DNA of 64,000 nt from Granulicella aggregans (lineage in GTDB: Bacteria; Acidobacteriota; Terriglobia; Terriglobales; Acidobacteriaceae), in contig NZ_JACHIP010000008.1 in the NCBI RefSeq assembly GCF_014203275.1, forward strand, positions 60,785-124,784, given 5' to 3'. This document shows, in pieces, positions 34,298 to 42,424 of this stretch. The first letter of the stretch is position 1; every line of letters starts with the position of its first letter. Below the pieces are notes generated by a model. That model searched no databases. It was not told the DNA's origin and saw only the letters and a list, made by a program, of their open reading frames with translations. The position numbers were made by a program, and so were the translations under genes.

Positions 34298-36634
34298 ATG
34301 AATCGGTCGGCTAGACGGCTTGGTGTGGTCGCAGTTGCGGCGGGAATGGTCATCGGGATTCAGGCGTCGGCGCAGACTTTGACGCTGGAGCGCGGCAAGT
34401 CGACGGTGATGGTGGAGCCGTATGCGCCGAATGTTGTACGCGTCACGCTGAGTTTGATGAAGGATGAGGCTCTGGCTGAGCCGGGATACGGGATCGTAGC
34501 GAAGGCGATACAGGAGGGTTGGTCGGCGAGCAAGGATGGAGACCGCGATGTGCTGAGGTCGTCGCGGATGGTGGTCACGGTGACTCCGCCGCCGCACCCG
34601 GGTGGGCCGATGCCGGAGACTTCAAAGTTCTTCTCAGGATCCGCGCCTTATGTCGGCATCACGTTCAAGACGCCTGAGGGCAAGACGCTTGTCGATATGG
34701 GCGGATGGCAGATGGCCACGCCGAACCATAAGGACGGAACGTATGGGGTGGAGTACGACCGACGTCCGACGGACAAGCCGTTCTTCACGGTAGGTGCGAA
34801 CTTCTCTGCGCAGAAAGACGAGCACTACTACGGGCTGGGGCAGAATCAAGAGGGGTATCTCGATCGGCGTGGGCATGTAGTGCATTGCGAGCATGACTAC
34901 AACGCTCCCGGAGGGCAGAGCGTATGTGTTCCTTTTGTAGTTACAAATAAGGGATATGGGATTCTGTGGGACAACCCATCGAAGACGACGGTCGCGTTTG
35001 CGTTGAACAACTCGACGAACTTCGTCTCAGATGTGGGACAGCGGGTGTCGTTCTTCGTGATCGCTGGCAAGACGTACGACGAGATCTACGAGGGCTACCG
35101 GCTGCTGACGGGCGATACGCCGATGCTGCCGAAGTCGGCGTATGGCTATATCCAGTGCAAGCAGAGGTACCGGAGCCAGGCGGAGATTCTCGCCGTTGCA
35201 AAGGGATATCGTGAACGGCATCTGCCGATCGATGACCTGGTGATCGACTGGTTCACCTACACGAAGATGGGGCAGATGGACATGGACCCAGCGATGTGGC
35301 CGGACCCCACCGAGATGAACAAGGAACTGCACGCGATGAACTTCCACGTGATGATCAGCGTGTGGCCGCGGTTCGTTCCGGAGAGCCGGTTCTACGACAC
35401 GATCAAGAAGAACGACTGGTTTGAAAAGCTTGCGGATGGCACGCCGACGAATGGGCTGCCATATGACCTTGCGGGATCAGACATCGATACGACGAACCCG
35501 GATGCGGCGAAGTGGTACTGGAATGTAGTCAATGAGAACTATGTGAAGAAGGGCTTCGATTCGTTCTGGGCGGATGAGACCGAGCCGGACCTGAGCCCTG
35601 GGAACAGCTACTTCCATGTTGGGCCGGGGACGCAGTTTTTCAATGTGTATCCGCTATTTCATACAGGGGCGTTCTATAACGGAATGCGCAAGGACATGAA
35701 GGAGCGGGCGCTGATCCTGGCTCGCGACTCGTATCTCGGAGCGCAGCATAACGGGGCGATCTTCTGGTCTTCGGACATTAGCCCGACCTGGGACGTGTTG
35801 AAGCGGCAGGTGCCTACGGGGATCAACTTTGTCGCCTCGGGTTCGCCTTACTGGAGCACGGACATTGGCGGATGGCAGGACATTCCGATGCAGCATACGC
35901 CGGAGCGGACGCCGCTGATCGATCCTTCGGATGCGCGGGACAATGTCGGGCATAACGATGACTATCCGGAGCTGTATACGCGGTGGTTTGAGTATGGGGC
36001 GTTTCAGCCGAACTTCCGCACGCATGGTGGCCGGAAGTTCAACGAGGTGTGGTCGTATGGCAAGCAGGCGCAGCCGATTCTGGAGAAGTACCTGAAGCTG
36101 CGGTATGAGTTGATGCCTTATATCTACTCGCTGGGCTACGGGACGCATGTGACGGGGGCGCCCTTTATGCGTGGTCTGTTCATGGACTTTGGCGATGATC
36201 CGAAGGTCGCGAACATCGGCGATGAGTATATGTTTGGCCCGGCGCTGCTGGTGGCTCCGGTGACCGAGCAGGGTGTGACGACGCGCGAGGTCTATCTGCC
36301 GGCGGGGACGGACTGGTACAACTTCTGGACGAATGAGAAGGTGCATGGTGGACAGACGATCAGTGTGAACGCGCCGATTGATACGCTGCCTCTGTTTGTA
36401 AAGGCGGGTTCGATTTTGCCGATGGGCTCCTATGTAGAGAGCACCAACGAGGTGCAGAAGATCGCAAAGGTCAAGGTGTATCCGGGAGCGGATGGGAGCT
36501 TCGAGCTCTACAACGATGATGGCAAGACGTATGCGTATGAGAGCGGCAAGTTCGAAGTGACCAAGCTTAAGTGGGATGATGCGGCGGGGAAGCTGAGTGG
36601 GAGCGGGGCAACGGTGGAGGTGGTGGGGAAGTAG
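34298..36634 (+). CDS. Secreted GH31 alpha-glycosidase (alpha-xylosidase/alpha-glucosidase)
   Basis: 778 aa from ATG 34298 (GAGCAGGGA just upstream); it begins with a signal peptide ending in QASAQ. GH31 landmarks are an N-terminal beta-sandwich, the catalytic barrel with nucleophile D426 in FWADETEPD, the SSDISPTW acid/base region, GSPYWSTDIGGW, and RWFEYGAFQPNFRTHG. The C-terminal sandwich includes YNDDGKTYAYESG. The family cleaves alpha-xylosides or alpha-glucosides, for example side chains of xyloglucan. It lies after the LacI gene and is closed by a strong terminator. Confidence 0.92.
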   Translation: MNRSARRLGVVAVAAGMVIGIQASAQTLTLERGKSTVMVEPYAPNVVRVTLSLMKDEALAEPGYGIVAKAIQEGWSASKDGDRDVLRSSRMVVTVTPPPHPGGPMPETSKFFSGSAPYVGITFKTPEGKTLVDMGGWQMATPNHKDGTYGVEYDRRPTDKPFFTVGANFSAQKDEHYYGLGQNQEGYLDRRGHVVHCEHDYNAPGGQSVCVPFVVTNKGYGILWDNPSKTTVAFALNNSTNFVSDVGQRVSFFVIAGKTYDEIYEGYRLLTGDTPMLPKSAYGYIQCKQRYRSQAEILAVAKGYRERHLPIDDLVIDWFTYTKMGQMDMDPAMWPDPTEMNKELHAMNFHVMISVWPRFVPESRFYDTIKKNDWFEKLADGTPTNGLPYDLAGSDIDTTNPDAAKWYWNVVNENYVKKGFDSFWADETEPDLSPGNSYFHVGPGTQFFNVYPLFHTGAFYNGMRKDMKERALILARDSYLGAQHNGAIFWSSDISPTWDVLKRQVPTGINFVASGSPYWSTDIGGWQDIPMQHTPERTPLIDPSDARDNVGHNDDYPELYTRWFEYGAFQPNFRTHGGRKFNEVWSYGKQAQPILEKYLKLRYELMPYIYSLGYGTHVTGAPFMRGLFMDFGDDPKVANIGDEYMFGPALLVAPVTEQGVTTREVYLPAGTDWYNFWTNEKVHGGQTISVNAPIDTLPLFVKAGSILPMGSYVESTNEVQKIAKVKVYPGADGSFELYNDDGKTYAYESGKFEVTKLKWDDAAGKLSGSGATVEVVGK

Positions 36635-36662
36635 ATGGTGGCTCGGACAGGAAGGCATACTT

Positions 36663-36722
36663 CAGGGGCTAAAGCCCGCGTTTTTGGCGGGTCTTATCGC
36701 CAAGGCTGAAGCCTTGGCTACC
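36663..36722. repeat. Double hairpin repeat after the GH31 gene
   Basis: GGGCTAAAGCCC and CAAGGCTGAAGCCTTGGCTAC form two small stems. This unit belongs to neither of the two common families in this window; only one copy is seen here. Confidence 0.5.
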
Positions 36723-36735
36723 TAGAAGCAAACGC

Positions 36736-36775
36736 AAAAAGGCCAGCACCCTCACGCATTGAGGATGCTGGCCTT
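36736..36775. terminator. Strong bidirectional terminator between GH31 and ctaA
   Basis: AAAAAGGCCAGCA, a CCCTCA...TGAGGA upper stem, and TGCTGGCCTTTT. T-runs on both strands suit termination of both convergent genes; the minus-strand T-run begins right after the ctaA stop. Confidence 0.88.
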
Positions 36776-37714
36776 TTAGGTGGCTAGCGGAATCTGGCGA
36801 GTCGGCCAGACGATCTTCGCGGCGAGCAGGATGAGGGCGATCCAGTAAAGGTCTGCGCCGAGCAGGTGAAGGACTTGCATCCATATGGGGGCGAGGAGAA
36901 GCACGTCCGCTATGCCTAGGACGAACTGTGCGCCTAACAGGGCGACGACGATGCGAGCTAATGGTGTGCGAAGACCTGTGGTGCGGAGCATGAGGAGGAC
37001 GCAGGCTGTGCCGATGAGCGCTGCGGCAGGGTGCATCCAGCGCATGCGGACAAGGATGGGTGAGGCGGAGGACATGTCAGCGGCGAGGGCAGCGGTCAGG
37101 CTGGGTGAGGGGAAGAGTGTGTCTGCGAGTGCGGCTAGCGAACCGGTGGCGGCTATGAAGAGCGTTGCGACGATGGAGATAATCGCGGCGGGCCGGCCCG
37201 AACGTGGTCCCGCGATGGGGTGGGTGTCTGGAGTGAGGTAGAACGCCGTCAGCGCGAGTGCGGCCATGAAGAGCATCGTGTTGGTGAGGTGGATGCACTG
37301 GGCGATGTCGCGGCCGGTGGAGATGTTGCCTTCGACCCAATGGCGCAGGACCAGCATCGCGCCCAGCAACGCTTCGGTGACGAGAAGGAAGGCAGCCCAG
37401 AGGACAGCCTTGCGGGCGCGGTGGCCGGGCGGCGTGACCCGGAAGGTGAAGACGCCGAGGATTACCAGTAGAGCCGTGCAGATGCCTGATGTAGACCGGT
37501 GCGTGAACTCGATGATGGTGGCGAGGCGGGGGTGGTGCGGGACGAAGTCTCCGTTGCAGAGAGGCCAGTTGCTGCCGCAGCCTCCGCCAGAGCCAGTGGC
37601 GCGCACGACCGCTCCCCAGAGGACAACGAAGAGGAAGAAGCCGAGAGTGACCCAGGCGAAGCGGGCGGTGGCTCGGGTATTCTTTGCGGGGGCGAGGACG
37701 GTGGCTGTTGCCAT
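36776..37714 (-). CDS. ctaA: Heme A synthase (COX15/CtaA family)
   Basis: 312 aa integral membrane protein with about eight hydrophobic helices. Typical motifs are ATGSGGGCGSNWPLCNG with the extracytoplasmic Cys pair, EFTHRSTSG with a haem-ligand His, HLTNT, RWMHPAAALIG and LHLLGADLYW. The enzyme oxidises the C8 methyl of haem O to make haem A for aa3-type cytochrome oxidase, implying aerobic respiration. No cox genes are in the window. Confidence 0.93.
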   Translation of the reverse strand: MATATVLAPAKNTRATARFAWVTLGFFLFVVLWGAVVRATGSGGGCGSNWPLCNGDFVPHHPRLATIIEFTHRSTSGICTALLVILGVFTFRVTPPGHRARKAVLWAAFLLVTEALLGAMLVLRHWVEGNISTGRDIAQCIHLTNTMLFMAALALTAFYLTPDTHPIAGPRSGRPAAIISIVATLFIAATGSLAALADTLFPSPSLTAALAADMSSASPILVRMRWMHPAAALIGTACVLLMLRTTGLRTPLARIVVALLGAQFVLGIADVLLLAPIWMQVLHLLGADLYWIALILLAAKIVWPTRQIPLAT

Positions 37715-37753
37715 ACCGACATTCTACGACTGAGGGCTGGGTGGGCGTCGTAC

Positions 37754-37796
37754 GTCCCACTCATCGCGGTAATGCTGCGATGAATGGGGCACCCGA
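37754..37796. repeat. Dispersed palindrome, family B
   Basis: GTCCCACTCATCGCGG and CTGCGATGAATGGGGCACCCG, between the proC end and the ctaA start. Confidence 0.7.
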
Positions 37797-37821
37797 TCAT
37801 CGTTGCTCGGGTAAAGAGAAT

Positions 37822-37852
37822 GCGGGGATTCTTCGTTGCGCTCAGAATGACG
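37822..37852. repeat. Short family A repeat core
   Basis: GGGGATTCTTCGTTGCGCTCAG followed by AATGACGAG; core only, directly after the proC stop. Confidence 0.5.
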
Positions 37853-37864
37853 AGCCGAGGGATG

Positions 37865-38728
37865 TTAGCCGGCGGCTAGTTCTTTGGCGCGCTGGGTGGC
37901 TCGTTTGACGGCCTTGATGAGGGTGACGCGGAGGCCACCTTCTTCTAGTTCGAGGATCCCGTCTACGGTGCAGCCTGCGGGGGTGGTGACGGCGTCCTTC
38001 AGGAGCGCGGGGTGGTACCCGGTTTCTAGGACCATGCGGGCGGAGCCGTAGGTGGTCTGGGCGGCGAGGAGGGTGGCTACGTCGCGGGGAAGGCCGACGT
38101 TGACACCGGCTTCGGCGAGGGCCTCGATGATGATGTAGAGGAACGCTGGGCCGGAGCCGGAGAGGCCTGTGACTGCGTCCATGTGCTTTTCGTCGACAAC
38201 GACGGTGCGGCCTACCGTCTGGAAGATGCGCTGGGCGATCGCCATCTGCTGATCGGAAACAAAGCGACCAGAACAAAGCGCTGTGATGCCCGCGGCGAGC
38301 ATGGCCGGCGTGTTGGGCATCGCTCGGATTGCGGCAATGTCGATGCCTGCCGCCGCCTCGATGGACTTCGTGGTGACGGAGGCGGCGAAGGAGAGAAGGA
38401 GTTTTTCCTTCGTCAGAGCGGGCTTGATGCTCTCGATAAGCGCGGGGACCTGGATGGGCTTGACGCCGATGAGGATGACGTCGGCGCGTTGCGCAGCTTC
38501 GAGGTTGTCGGTCATCACTTCTACGCCGAACTGCGCGGATAAGGCGAGGGCGCGCTCCGGGTGCTGGACCGTGGCGACGATCTGCTCGGGCGCGAGGAGG
38601 TTGTTCTTGAGGAAGGCCTGGAGCAGGATGCCGCCCATCTTGCCTGCTCCGAGGACGGCTACGCGGATGCCGGGAAGGGACGGGGGGATGGCGGCTGGGG
38701 TGATGAAGGATTCTTCGTGCGTGCTCAT
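37865..38728 (-). CDS. proC: Pyrroline-5-carboxylate reductase
   Basis: 287 aa, slightly longer than usual because of an N-terminal extension of about 20 residues before the Rossmann motif RVAVLGAGKMGG. The family signature is complete: IRAMPNTPA, GLSGSGPAF and the C-terminal TTPAGCTVDGILELEEGGLR. It performs the last step of proline synthesis, reducing P5C with NAD(P)H. The start lacks a good Shine-Dalgarno, so the true start could be slightly different. Confidence 0.94.
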   Translation of the reverse strand: MSTHEESFITPAAIPPSLPGIRVAVLGAGKMGGILLQAFLKNNLLAPEQIVATVQHPERALALSAQFGVEVMTDNLEAAQRADVILIGVKPIQVPALIESIKPALTKEKLLLSFAASVTTKSIEAAAGIDIAAIRAMPNTPAMLAAGITALCSGRFVSDQQMAIAQRIFQTVGRTVVVDEKHMDAVTGLSGSGPAFLYIIIEALAEAGVNVGLPRDVATLLAAQTTYGSARMVLETGYHPALLKDAVTTPAGCTVDGILELEEGGLRVTLIKAVKRATQRAKELAAG

Positions 38729-38775
38729 CTGGAAAGGCTATCAGAGTGAGCGGGGACTTGAAGATTTGAGGCGAA

Positions 38776-38814
38776 ACCCACTCATCGCGATGAGACCGCG
38801 ATGAGTGGGGCACA
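38776..38814. repeat. Dispersed palindrome, family B
   Basis: ACCCACTCATCGCG and CGCGATGAGTGGGGCAC arms around ATGAGAC, between the SDR and proC genes. Confidence 0.7.
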
Positions 38815-38834
38815 GAGTTGTGGGACTTAGTGGT

Positions 38835-39566
38835 TTAGATCTGGGCTACGCCGCCGTCGACGTAGAGCTCGACACCGTTGACGAAGCTGGAGTCGCTGGA
38901 GGCGAGGAACAGGGCAACGGTGGCGATCTCTTCAGGACGTCCCATCTCGCCGCGCGGGATCATGCTCTTGAAGCCTTCCTTGGCTTCGGGGCCGAGTGGG
39001 TCGAGGATGGGAGTGTCGATGGGGCCGGGGCTGAGGATGTTGACGCGGATTTTGCGCTCCTTGAGGTCTACCAACCAGGTGCGGGCGAAGGAGCGAACGG
39101 CGGCCTTGCTGGCGGCGTAGACACCGAAGGCGGGGAAGCCCTTGATGCTGGCGATGGAACCGTTGAGGAAGATCGAGCCGCCGTCGGTGAAAAGAGGGAG
39201 GGCCTTCTGCACGGTGAACAGGGTGCCGCGAACGTTGAGGTTGAAGGTGTCGTCGAAGTGCTTCTCGGTGACCTGGCCAATTGCAGCGAACTCGCCTTGG
39301 CCGGCGCTGGCGAAGAGGACGTCGATCCTTCCCTTTTCTTTCTTCACAACTTCGTAGAGGCGGTCGAGGTCGTCGAGATTGGAGGCGTCGCCCTGGACGG
39401 CGGTGACGTTGCGACCGATCAGCTTTACGGCTTCGTCAAGCTTTTCCTGGCGGCGGCCAGTGATGAACACGTAGGCACCTTCTTCAACGAAGAGCTTTGC
39501 GGTGGCGAGGGCCATGCCCGATGTGGCTGCGGTGATGACCGCTACTTTTCCGTCAAGTTTTCCCAT
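38835..39566 (-). CDS. Short-chain dehydrogenase/reductase
   Basis: 243 aa with AGGAGAATCGCA before the ATG. The cofactor loop reads AVITAATSGMALATA rather than the usual TGxxxGIG, an unusual variant that still leaves a Gly-containing turn. GRR near residues 37-39 favours NADP(H). The active site has Y150 and K154 in YAASK with a preceding Ser in LNGSIAS, and the C-terminus VNGVELYVDGG is standard. Substrate unknown; the gene stands alone on this strand. Confidence 0.9.
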   Translation of the reverse strand: MGKLDGKVAVITAATSGMALATAKLFVEEGAYVFITGRRQEKLDEAVKLIGRNVTAVQGDASNLDDLDRLYEVVKKEKGRIDVLFASAGQGEFAAIGQVTEKHFDDTFNLNVRGTLFTVQKALPLFTDGGSIFLNGSIASIKGFPAFGVYAASKAAVRSFARTWLVDLKERKIRVNILSPGPIDTPILDPLGPEAKEGFKSMIPRGEMGRPEEIATVALFLASSDSSFVNGVELYVDGGVAQI

Positions 39567-39775
39567 TGCGATTCTCCTGATTTGATGGCTGCGTTCGAAC
39601 TGCGTTGTGCGGCATGCGGTTCAGTTGAATGGATGGTGGCAGCGATTCTGTGGATTCATTAGTTCTGAATTTATGAACTATGCAGCGCCTTGCTTGCGTG
39701 GTGAGAAAAGTCGTGTCTGATATATTGCCACGATGCCGAGCCGAGCAAGAGGGCGATCACTTAGAGGTGAGATCT

Positions 39776-40390
39776 GTGCTGAGTTTGAATGGGCAAGGAT
39801 CGCGGCGGCGATTTCTACGCGGTGGCGTTTCGGTGCTGGGTGTTCCGCTGCTGGGAGCGGTCGGGGCATCAGCCGCCGAGGGCGGCGTGGTCACGGTGGA
39901 TACGGCGACGGCGGTCGATGCGGAGAGGATGCGGTCGCTGATCGCGTTTACCATGCTGACGATGGATACGCCGCATCCCATACCTTATGGGGCGGAGATC
40001 TTCGACAGCACGACGGGTGTATCGCTGATGCGTGCGGTGAATCGAGTGAGCGAAGACCATGACCCGAGCGGACACGGCGAGATCGTGACGATCCGGAAGG
40101 CGTGCGCAAAGTTGCAGGCGCGGTTACTGAAGGGTTACACGCTGTATACGACGTGCGAGCCCTGCCCAATGTGCATGTCGTGTTGCCTGTGGGCGGGGCT
40201 TGACCGCGTGGTGTATGGGGCGACGATTGAGGATGCGGCGCGGTTTGGGCACCAGATCATGATTCCGTCGGTAGAGGTGGCGCGGCGGACGGATTTGAAG
40301 TGCTCGGTGACGGGGCCGGTGGAGAGGGACCGGGCCTTGGAGTTGTTTACGAACGCGAAGATGCGGGCCGTGATGAAGGCGTGGAAATGA
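39776..40390 (+). CDS. Tat-exported nucleoside/guanine deaminase-family protein
   Basis: 204 aa from GTG 39776, chosen because AGAGGTGA lies 5 nt upstream and because it starts a twin-arginine signal (SRRRFLRGG, hydrophobic VSVLGVPLLGAVGASA). The mature domain is a cytidine/deoxycytidylate deaminase fold with HGE (H100, catalytic E102) and PCPMC (C130, C133) for zinc. Relatives such as TadA and guanine deaminase are cytosolic, so export is odd. YGATIEDAARFG resembles guanine-deaminase-like members. Substrate is unknown. An in-frame extension to 39680 would bury the Tat motif and is less likely. Confidence 0.82.
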   Translation: MLSLNGQGSRRRFLRGGVSVLGVPLLGAVGASAAEGGVVTVDTATAVDAERMRSLIAFTMLTMDTPHPIPYGAEIFDSTTGVSLMRAVNRVSEDHDPSGHGEIVTIRKACAKLQARLLKGYTLYTTCEPCPMCMSCCLWAGLDRVVYGATIEDAARFGHQIMIPSVEVARRTDLKCSVTGPVERDRALELFTNAKMRAVMKAWK

Positions 40391-40405
40391 TGGGACTCTT
40401 AGCTG

Positions 40406-40474
40406 GTTGCAAAGCTCGAACGGGACGAGTGATGTAAGCGGTATCGGATTTCTCCGCTGCGCGAAGGATGACAA
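40406..40474. repeat. Family A repeat, diverged
   Basis: TGCAAAGCTCGAACGGGACG, GTGATGTAAGCGG and CTCCGCTGCGCGAAGGATGACAAG, after the deaminase stop. Confidence 0.55.
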
Positions 40475-40484
40475 GACTCTTCGT

Positions 40485-42257
40485 TTATTTCTGCTTGGCG
40501 ATCCAGGTGTTGATGCGTTTATCGAGGACGTCCATCGGCAGCGCGCCGGAGTCGAGGACTTCGTCGTGGAACGATTTGAGGTTGAACTTCGGGCCAAGGG
40601 CGTCCTGCGCGCGCTTGCGGAGCTCGAGGATCTTTAGCTGGCCCATCTTGTAGCCAAGAGCCTGGCCTGGCCAGGCGATGTAACGGTCGGTCTCGGCCTG
40701 GATGTTGGTTTCGTCAATCGCGGAGTGGTCGTGGAAGAAGTCGACCATCTGCTGGCGGCTCCAGTGTTGGGAGTGGACGCCGGTGTCCACCACCAATCGA
40801 ATTGCCCGCCAGATATCGGCTTCGAGGCGACCGTAGTCCGAGTAGGGGTCCTGGTAGAAGCCGATCTCTTTGCCGAGGCGCTCGCTGTAGAGCGCCCAGC
40901 CTTCGGTGTAAGCGGTGTAGTAGGACTGCTTGCGGAAGTCAGGTAGGTCGCCGAGTTCCTGTCCGATGGTGATCTGGAGGTGGTGGCCGGGGATGCCCTC
41001 GTGGTAGCTGACTGCTTCGACGGGGGCGAGGGAGCGGTCGGCGAAGTTGTAGAGGTTCACGTCGACGCGGCCGGGACGTTTGCCGTCGGGGGTGCCCTGG
41101 TCATAGAAGGCGGCGGCCTGGTCCTTGGAGATGAAGTCGGGCATGGCAATGACTTCAAGCTGCGCCTTAGGCAGGCGGCCGAAGAGCTCAGGGAGCTTGG
41201 GCTTCATCTGGTTGATGTAGCCGCGGTAGGTTTCCAGCAGTGCTTCTTTCGACTGCGGATGTTCCTTGGCGTTGGTCTTGAGGGCTGCGCTGAAGCTCTT
41301 GATATCGGAGAAGCCGAGCTTCTTGACGATGACCAGCATCTCAGCTTCGTCGCGCTTTACTTCGTCGAGGCCGATCTGGTGGATCTCGGCCGCGGACTTG
41401 TCGAGGGTGGTGCTTTGACGGATGCGGAAGGCGTAGTAAGCATCGCCGTCGGGGAGTGCCCATGCCCCGGGGTCGGTGCGGCCGGCGGGGATGTACGTGG
41501 CCGTGAGGAACTTCGCGAAGCGCTGGTACGAGGGAAGAACGCTGGCGTTGATGACCGCGATGAGGTCGGCGGAGATGCGGGTCTGCTGCGCGGAGGTGAT
41601 GGATGCGGGGAACTTCTTGAGTGGCAAAGCGAAGGCGCTATCTTTGGCTGGCTTGCCGGCAAGATCCTGCGTTTGGGCCAGAACTTTTTCGAGGATGTAG
41701 CGCGGCGGGACGCGCTTCTCGTCGATGCCGAGCTGGATGTTGGTCATGATCTGGGAGAAGGCGGTGGGAACCTTCTTGAGGCGTTCGATGTAGTCGTCGT
41801 AGTCCTTGACAGTTTCGAACTGGAGGTCTTCGGGCATCTGGGCGAGGCCGGTGTGAAATCCGTTGAACTGGTTGACCGGCATCTCCCACTCCTTGAAGCG
41901 GGCCGCCTCCTGGTCTTCGGTGAGGGAGCGAAGCATCAGGTCAGCGGAGAGTTGTTCCTGCTCGGAGAGTCCGGTAGTGTCGATCATAGAGAGGCGGGTG
42001 ACGAAGCCCAAGCCGCGCTCAAGCCCTGCGTTGACCTCTTTGGCGGAGTAGTCGGAGAGCTGGTCGTTGTAGCGCTTGTCGCCGAGGAAGGAGGCGTACT
42101 CGGGGGAGTGCTTGAGGTTGTCTTCCCAGATGTCGTGGAAGAGAGCGGCGAGGTCCTTGCTGCGCTGGGCTGCGGATGGGGTCGCCTGTGCGGCGGCAAA
42201 GAACGGGGTGACGACAAGCACTACAGCTACGACGGTGGAACGGAGCAAACTCTTCAC
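40485..42257 (-). CDS. Secreted DUF885 metallopeptidase-like protein
   Basis: 590 aa with a signal peptide ending in FFAAAQ. The C-terminal half contains HEGIPGHHLQ, a zinc-binding H-E-x5-H-H motif typical of DUF885, and YTEGWALYSERLGKE, the second part of the site. The N-terminal half is helical. Characterised relatives are few and the fold is gluzincin-like, so peptidase activity in the periplasm is likely but not shown. It has no obvious operon partner. Confidence 0.87.
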   Translation of the reverse strand: MKSLLRSTVVAVVLVVTPFFAAAQATPSAAQRSKDLAALFHDIWEDNLKHSPEYASFLGDKRYNDQLSDYSAKEVNAGLERGLGFVTRLSMIDTTGLSEQEQLSADLMLRSLTEDQEAARFKEWEMPVNQFNGFHTGLAQMPEDLQFETVKDYDDYIERLKKVPTAFSQIMTNIQLGIDEKRVPPRYILEKVLAQTQDLAGKPAKDSAFALPLKKFPASITSAQQTRISADLIAVINASVLPSYQRFAKFLTATYIPAGRTDPGAWALPDGDAYYAFRIRQSTTLDKSAAEIHQIGLDEVKRDEAEMLVIVKKLGFSDIKSFSAALKTNAKEHPQSKEALLETYRGYINQMKPKLPELFGRLPKAQLEVIAMPDFISKDQAAAFYDQGTPDGKRPGRVDVNLYNFADRSLAPVEAVSYHEGIPGHHLQITIGQELGDLPDFRKQSYYTAYTEGWALYSERLGKEIGFYQDPYSDYGRLEADIWRAIRLVVDTGVHSQHWSRQQMVDFFHDHSAIDETNIQAETDRYIAWPGQALGYKMGQLKILELRKRAQDALGPKFNLKSFHDEVLDSGALPMDVLDKRINTWIAKQK

Positions 42258-42325
42258 GCAAACCTCGGAGTTGATGAGTCTTCAGTCTATCTTGGCGAGG
42301 TGTTGGTACCGACGCTCGTGGCGAG

Positions 42326-42368
42326 ACCCACTCATCGTGAAAGACAGAGGCGCGATGAATGGGGGACA
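42326..42368. repeat. Dispersed palindrome, family B
   Basis: ACCCACTCATCGTG and CGCGATGAATGGGGGAC arms around AAAGACAGAGG, between the NtrC-like gene end and the DUF885 gene start. Confidence 0.65.
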
Positions 42369-42424
42369 GAGCTGTGCTCGGTCAAATGTGGTGCGACGAA
42401 ACGACGCTCCGATTTGGTCGCAGG

